Assembly: GCA_034766995.1 (NCBI GenBank)
Contig: CM068316.1
Span: 12,256,500 to 12,320,499, forward strand
Length of the DNA stretch: 64,000 bases
Origin: Acanthacorydalis orientalis
Taxonomy: Eukaryota > Arthropoda > Insecta > Megaloptera > Corydalidae
Direction: 5' to 3'
Positions 59,251 to 64,000 of this stretch are shown one piece after another (position 1 is the first letter of the stretch; each line of letters starts with the position of its first letter). The position numbers and the translations under genes are program-made. Under the pieces are notes generated by a model. That model had not been told where the DNA came from. It did not search any database and worked only from the letters and a program-made list of their open reading frames with translations.

Positions 59251-59341
<91 letters not shown>
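59251..59341. repeat. (TA)n microsatellite
   Basis: About 88 bp of uninterrupted TA, 626 bp upstream of the ENGASE start. Confidence 0.97.
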
Positions 59342-59344
<3 letters not shown>

Positions 59345-59966
59345 ATAAAATGACCAATTACATTAAAAAAATACTATAAAATAAACAATTTGTTTTCATA
59401 TGATTATTTTATATTTAACTAGTATTTTATTAATGTATGTACTGAAATTTTTTGCAGTAAAAAAAGCAGTTAAAATAAAATAATACATATATTGAAAATA
59501 GAAATATTTATAACTGGTTATAAAATAAATTATTAGCTATTTTCGTTTTAGAACCCAACTGATATTAAAAATCAAAAATTTTAAATATTGACATATTTAC
59601 TTAGTTTCTATTTAATAAACTAAAAAAAATTAATATAGAAATATAAAAAGATAAGATAATGTAATATTTATTGATGACTAAGCTTTAATGTCAAAAATTT
59701 GTTAAGCAGTATGATGTATAGAATAATTCGTATTTGTTCTGTCAAAAAAAGGGAATAAATTCGTGTGATTTATGAAAGTTCATTAAATTTTTACATGACA
59801 CCTATTTAAAAATACTTTAAATTATTTTTTTGGTGGTATTTAATAGAATTTAAAAATAATTTTCAATTTATTAATAGGTTATAAGTAAATTTTGTTTAAA
59901 AGCATAAATTACATTATAGAGACAATATTTAAAAACAACAATATTAACTGATAAATAAAATATAAA

Positions 59967-61387
59967 ATGCCATTAAAAAATGATGATAGTTTTGGTAACT
60001 ATGTACAAATATTATTTATATTTTATCAGTATACCTGTGTAAGGTTTTAAATAAATTAATTTATTAAAGTTTATATTTTTTTAGAACAAAAATGTAAAAT
60101 TAACAATGAAATTACTGCATCGGGAATAAGTGATATTTCGAATAATTCAAATGAAATTTTACCTGTTAATTCAACTCTGTATATAAATAAAACTGATCAT
60201 GAAGAGAAAGGTAATCCTTTTACCATACTTTATTGAATTAAATCAAATAATGTTATAAATGATGTATAAATCATTTTAAAAGTAATAACTAATATATTAT
60301 AAAGTAATATTTAGTGTACATATTTTAATTGATCTTTTTTCATTTTATTAATATTGAAAACTAAGTGAAATGAAATTTACTTTTGAAGTATCAATTTATT
60401 AAAACAAGATCTTGTAAATATTAATATTACATGAACATCTCATGATCTTGTTTATAGTAAGTGTATTATCTTTATGCATTTTACTGACCCAATTAATTGA
60501 TTTTTTCTTTGCTCTATCAATATGTCCGGAAGGAAATGATAAGATTGTGATGCATGAAAAGTTGTAATTATGCAACAGTTCACTTAATAAGCTGCACATG
60601 CATTTATGTTTAGATTTTATAAAAATTTTATGGTAATTTAATATTAGTTTTTCAAGCATATTTTGTTTTATAAATGTATGAAAATGGTAAATATAATTAA
60701 ACAACATATATTAAATTATTAAAAAGTACTTTAAGAATAATTTTGTATATTTTTTTAAATTTTTTGTATTATTACACAATTGTTATTAGAATATTTCACT
60801 AAACTTTTGTTATATTACGTTGAGTGAAATAATCAAATTTTATTTGGTTTTATATTGTAGAAAGTCCAGATACATCTTGTCTCCCATTAGTAACCATTGC
60901 AGATGTGTTAAATTTTCAATTACCAGAATGGGCTAAGAAAACTGAACCTTTGCAACAAAATTCAAACTGGTGTATTGCAGGAAATATACCTTGCCATGTA
61001 TTATTACAAGAGTGGCGTCCATTAACACGTTTTGTACGATCTTTAGTACCACGTACATTGGTTTGTCATGATATGCGTGGTGGTTATTTAGAAGATAGGT
61101 GAGTATGTTAGGAAATAAATTATAGTATTTCTTTTTGGTGTTTTATATTTTTTTTAAAAATAGATATGTGGAAGGAAGTACTGCTGACGATTCTTATACA
61201 TTTCAGCAATGGTGGGGAATCGATTTGTTTGTGTATTTTAGTCACAATTTCATTACAATTCCACCTCTCGGATGGATCAATGCTGCTCATCGTCATGGTG
61301 TAAAAATACTTGGTATGATAATGAAAATAACTGCAATATAAAAATATATGTAAAAATTTATTTTATATTTATGATGATGTTCTCTGG

Positions 61388-61467
<80 letters not shown>

Positions 61468-63215
61468 CTTATCTGCAGGAACAATCATTACTGAATGGAA
61501 TCAAGGTGTAGAAGTTTTATCCTCAGTATTGAAAACAGATTCATCAATTAACTCATTCATAGATTCTGTAATTTCAATTACATCCGATCTTCGAATAGAT
61601 GGTTGGTTATTAAATATTGAGAATGCCGTTGAAGATGTTCAATCATTGATTAAGTTTATATATCGTCTTAATAATAAACTTAAAGAATTAAATTCTAATA
61701 ATGTTCTTATATGGTATGATAGTGTAATAAACGATGGAAAATTAAAATGGCAAAATGAACTGAATGATAAAAACAGGTATTGTTTGAATTATTTATATTC
61801 ATTTATTGTATTCTTGAATTGAAAGAATTGAACAATGAATAACACTAAAGATTATATTTATTTATTAGATGTTGGTTCAACCTATGTGATGGAATATTTT
61901 TAAATTATACATGGACAGAAGAAAATCTACAAACAACTTTAAAAAATGCTGGTAGTCGAACATTAGATATATATGTTGGAGTTGATGTATTTGGTAGAAA
62001 TTGTAAAGGTGGAATGGAAACAGCAAAAGTAATATGTTAATTAATTTTCTATTTGTTTATTTTAATTTCAGTAGAGATATATTTTTTAATGTATATAAAA
62101 ATAAAATTTTTGATTGCAATGTTATATTTATGTCTTATACTATCGTTCATTAGTCTTTAGATTTATTGCGAAAGTATGGATTTTCTCTTGCACTGTTTGC
62201 ACCAGGCTGGACTCATGAAACAACTCCTGTTGAACCAAAAGAAACATTTCGTGAAAGATATGAAGAAAATGATAAAAAGTTTTGGTTGTCTTTGAGACCT
62301 TATTTGTATGAACGTGGACCTATAATTTATTTTAATTCGAATTTTGGAAGAGGATTTTCTAAAGTGTGTAAAATTGTTAATGTTACATAATATTAATGTG
62401 AAAAATACAATTAAATTAAATTACAAATATATATATATATAAAGATTAAAGTAGTTATACATATTTTAGAATCATTTTAATATTAATGATCAAGAAATGC
62501 AGTTCATGAATCACGTGTACACTGGAGAGATTGCATCAAATAAATTAAATTGGAAAAATGATAATATATCTTGTTTTTGTGTCGAATTTTCAAAGAATTC
62601 TTTGTTATCAAAAAGTTCATCTCTTTGTATATCTAATGTAGCAAGTGATCAGTTATACATACATAGACTAATAATGTGTGATATTAAGTGTAATGAAAGT
62701 TTAGCAATAACAATATTTACTAAATTACCAAATGATGTGCCTTTTGATAATATGAATACAGTTTTGGATATATGTCTAATGATGCAAGAGAAAAGTGGAA
62801 GGTTTGTATAAATAAACATGACCTAATCTACATAGTTCGAAAACTATTATTATTGTAGGTTCAAAAACATTTGTTTGCTGGGTTTTAATAATACATCAAA
62901 TATTTTCCCAAGAGTAAATAGCGATTTAGAAATAAATTCCGTATCAGCGAATAGTAATGAATTAAAAACATTAAGCAAAATAATGACCTTTCCAAATGTG
63001 GACTTGTCATGGAATCAAAGGTATGCGATTAAAAAAACATTATTTGGTGCTTTTTATATATTTTGTATCTTATTTGTATATTTTACTGTTACAGTTCATA
63101 TATTTTAAAAATGCCAGGGGCAACAATTTTAGAAATTGGTGCTTGTTTAAGAGGAAAAGGAAATGCAACAATACTTTTAGGAGGAATGTCTATTGTTCCT
63201 TTTATGATGCAATAA
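59967..63215 (+). CDS. ENGASE: Cytosolic endo-beta-N-acetylglucosaminidase (GH85)
   Basis: ENGASE cuts between the two core GlcNAc residues of free N-glycans in the cytosol, after release from misfolded glycoproteins. Ten GT-AG exons: 59967-59994, 60085-60210, 60861-61098, 61164-61312, 61479-61776, 61869-62028, 62154-62363, 62470-62801, 62859-63020, 63095-63215, all in phase, giving 607 residues. No signal peptide is seen, as expected. GH85 landmarks: PRTLVCHDMRGGYLEDRY, DLFVYFSHNFITIPPLGWIN, catalytic Asn226 and Glu228 in DGWLLNIEN, VLIWYDSVINDGKLKWQNEL, DIYVGVDVFGR and FSLALFAPGWTHE. The sequence after about 420 is poorly conserved and corresponds to the accessory beta-sandwich. It is shorter than the ~740-residue human enzyme. 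The 28-nt first exon (MPLKNDDSF) is the least certain part. It was chosen because its phase joins exon 2 exactly. Confidence 0.95.
61388..61465. repeat. (CT)n(TA)n microsatellite inside ENGASE intron 4
   Basis: About 28 bp CT and 50 bp TA. It ends 13 bp before the exon 5 splice site, so the repeat takes the place of most of the polypyrimidine/branch region. Confidence 0.95.
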
Positions 63216-63235
63216 ACATGCATTTATATATTTAA

Positions 63236-63238
<3 letters not shown>

Positions 63239-63291
<53 letters not shown>
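63239..63291. repeat. (TA)n in the ENGASE 3' UTR
   Basis: 53 bp TA beginning 24 bp after the stop codon and just before the first downstream AATAAA, so it would be transcribed. Confidence 0.95.
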
Positions 63292-63294
<3 letters not shown>

Positions 63295-63298
63295 TGCT

Positions 63299-63346
63299 AA
63301 TAAATGATATGTTATGAATTTTATATTAAATTGTAATGAAAATAAA
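63299..63346 (+). terminator. Likely ENGASE polyadenylation signals
   Basis: AATAAA at 63299-63304 and again at 63341-63346, 84-130 bp after the stop codon. Confidence 0.55.
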
Positions 63347-63599
63347 ATTATTACTTTTATCAAACCTTTTAGTGTATTTATTTATTATAAAATCTAGTTG
63401 GTTGCTAAACAATGGTCATTCTAAAATTTTGACTTTTATTAACCTATATGTGCATGATAAATCTTTAAAAATTAGATTTTAGTTTTAATTCTTTGTTTCA
63501 TATTTAATTTGGTTGAACATGTGAATGGTCTTGATGGGGGTTTAAAAATTATAATTATCAGTTTAGGTATGTATAATTTTTAAAATTTTAATACTATTT

Positions 63600-63719
<120 letters not shown>

Positions 63720-64000
63720 GTGCATTCATTGTAATTCTGAATTAATAATTACCTTTCTTAATTAATTTAAGGAGAATTTTATAATTGGTAAGCAGTGAAC
63801 AAAATTAAAATTGCATTAAATGTTCATCCATAACAAATAATTAGGTGTTTTTATAAAAAAATGTGATAATAATACAATAATTATATTTTAAGTAATTTAT
63901 ATTTGATCCCGATTTTTGATAAATTTCTTTAAATACAATTTCATTACTTTAAGATGAAATATGTTCAATATAGTAACTAAAATGCATGACTTGAAAACGA

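Overview
The window is very AT-rich nuclear DNA, full of long (TA)n microsatellites. Its protein genes carry short GT-AG introns and its transposons are of insect type. It reads as an insect genome, and I favour a hymenopteran because of the compact genes, extreme AT bias and mellifera-like mariner ends. The order is an inference, not a demonstration.

Layout. Positions 1-24,000 hold no gene I can support. They contain AT-rich DNA with microsatellites and decayed DNA transposons: a broken mariner (3.49-4.51 kb), a mariner end fragment (4.55-4.65 kb), an inverted mariner DNA-binding fragment (5.44-5.96 kb), a Tigger/pogo relic set in a (TA)n tract (13.15-14.32 kb), an 80-bp mini-mariner (18.05-18.13 kb), a TTAA-flanked piggyBac-like non-autonomous element (18.82-19.36 kb) and MITE-like repeats. 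From 24.17 to 28.45 kb is a complete 12-exon long-form tRNase Z gene (ELAC2). From about 30.3 to 47.0 kb, and perhaps to 51.5 kb, is an unusual non-coding locus. It has three head-to-tail units of about 3.35 kb, a rearranged fourth unit with six extra copies of a ~348-bp monomer, and a further ~445-bp repeat array. It is interrupted by an inverted pair of mariner copies. LUC7L (52.80-57.20 kb, 7 exons) and ENGASE (59.97-63.22 kb, 10 exons) follow. All three protein genes are on the + strand.

Function. The protein genes have separate housekeeping roles: tRNA 3' end processing, U1 snRNP 5' splice site selection, and cytosolic free N-glycan trimming. The ~3.35-kb unit array is the most interesting part. 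Within each unit, three blocks of about 210-245 bp stay nearly constant while the rest drifts. The blocks contain hairpins whose sequence changes between units preserve base pairing, including two full compensatory changes and one case where three segments change together and could pair in two exclusive ways. The units also hold a 61-62 nt mini-intron with a conserved CTAAT branch site. Two units are preceded by a CpG-rich, promoter-like region with a strong GTGAGC donor. Open reading frames in the array are not kept between copies. I read it as a tandemly repeated, spliced, structured long non-coding RNA locus. Transcription and function are not proven by sequence alone.
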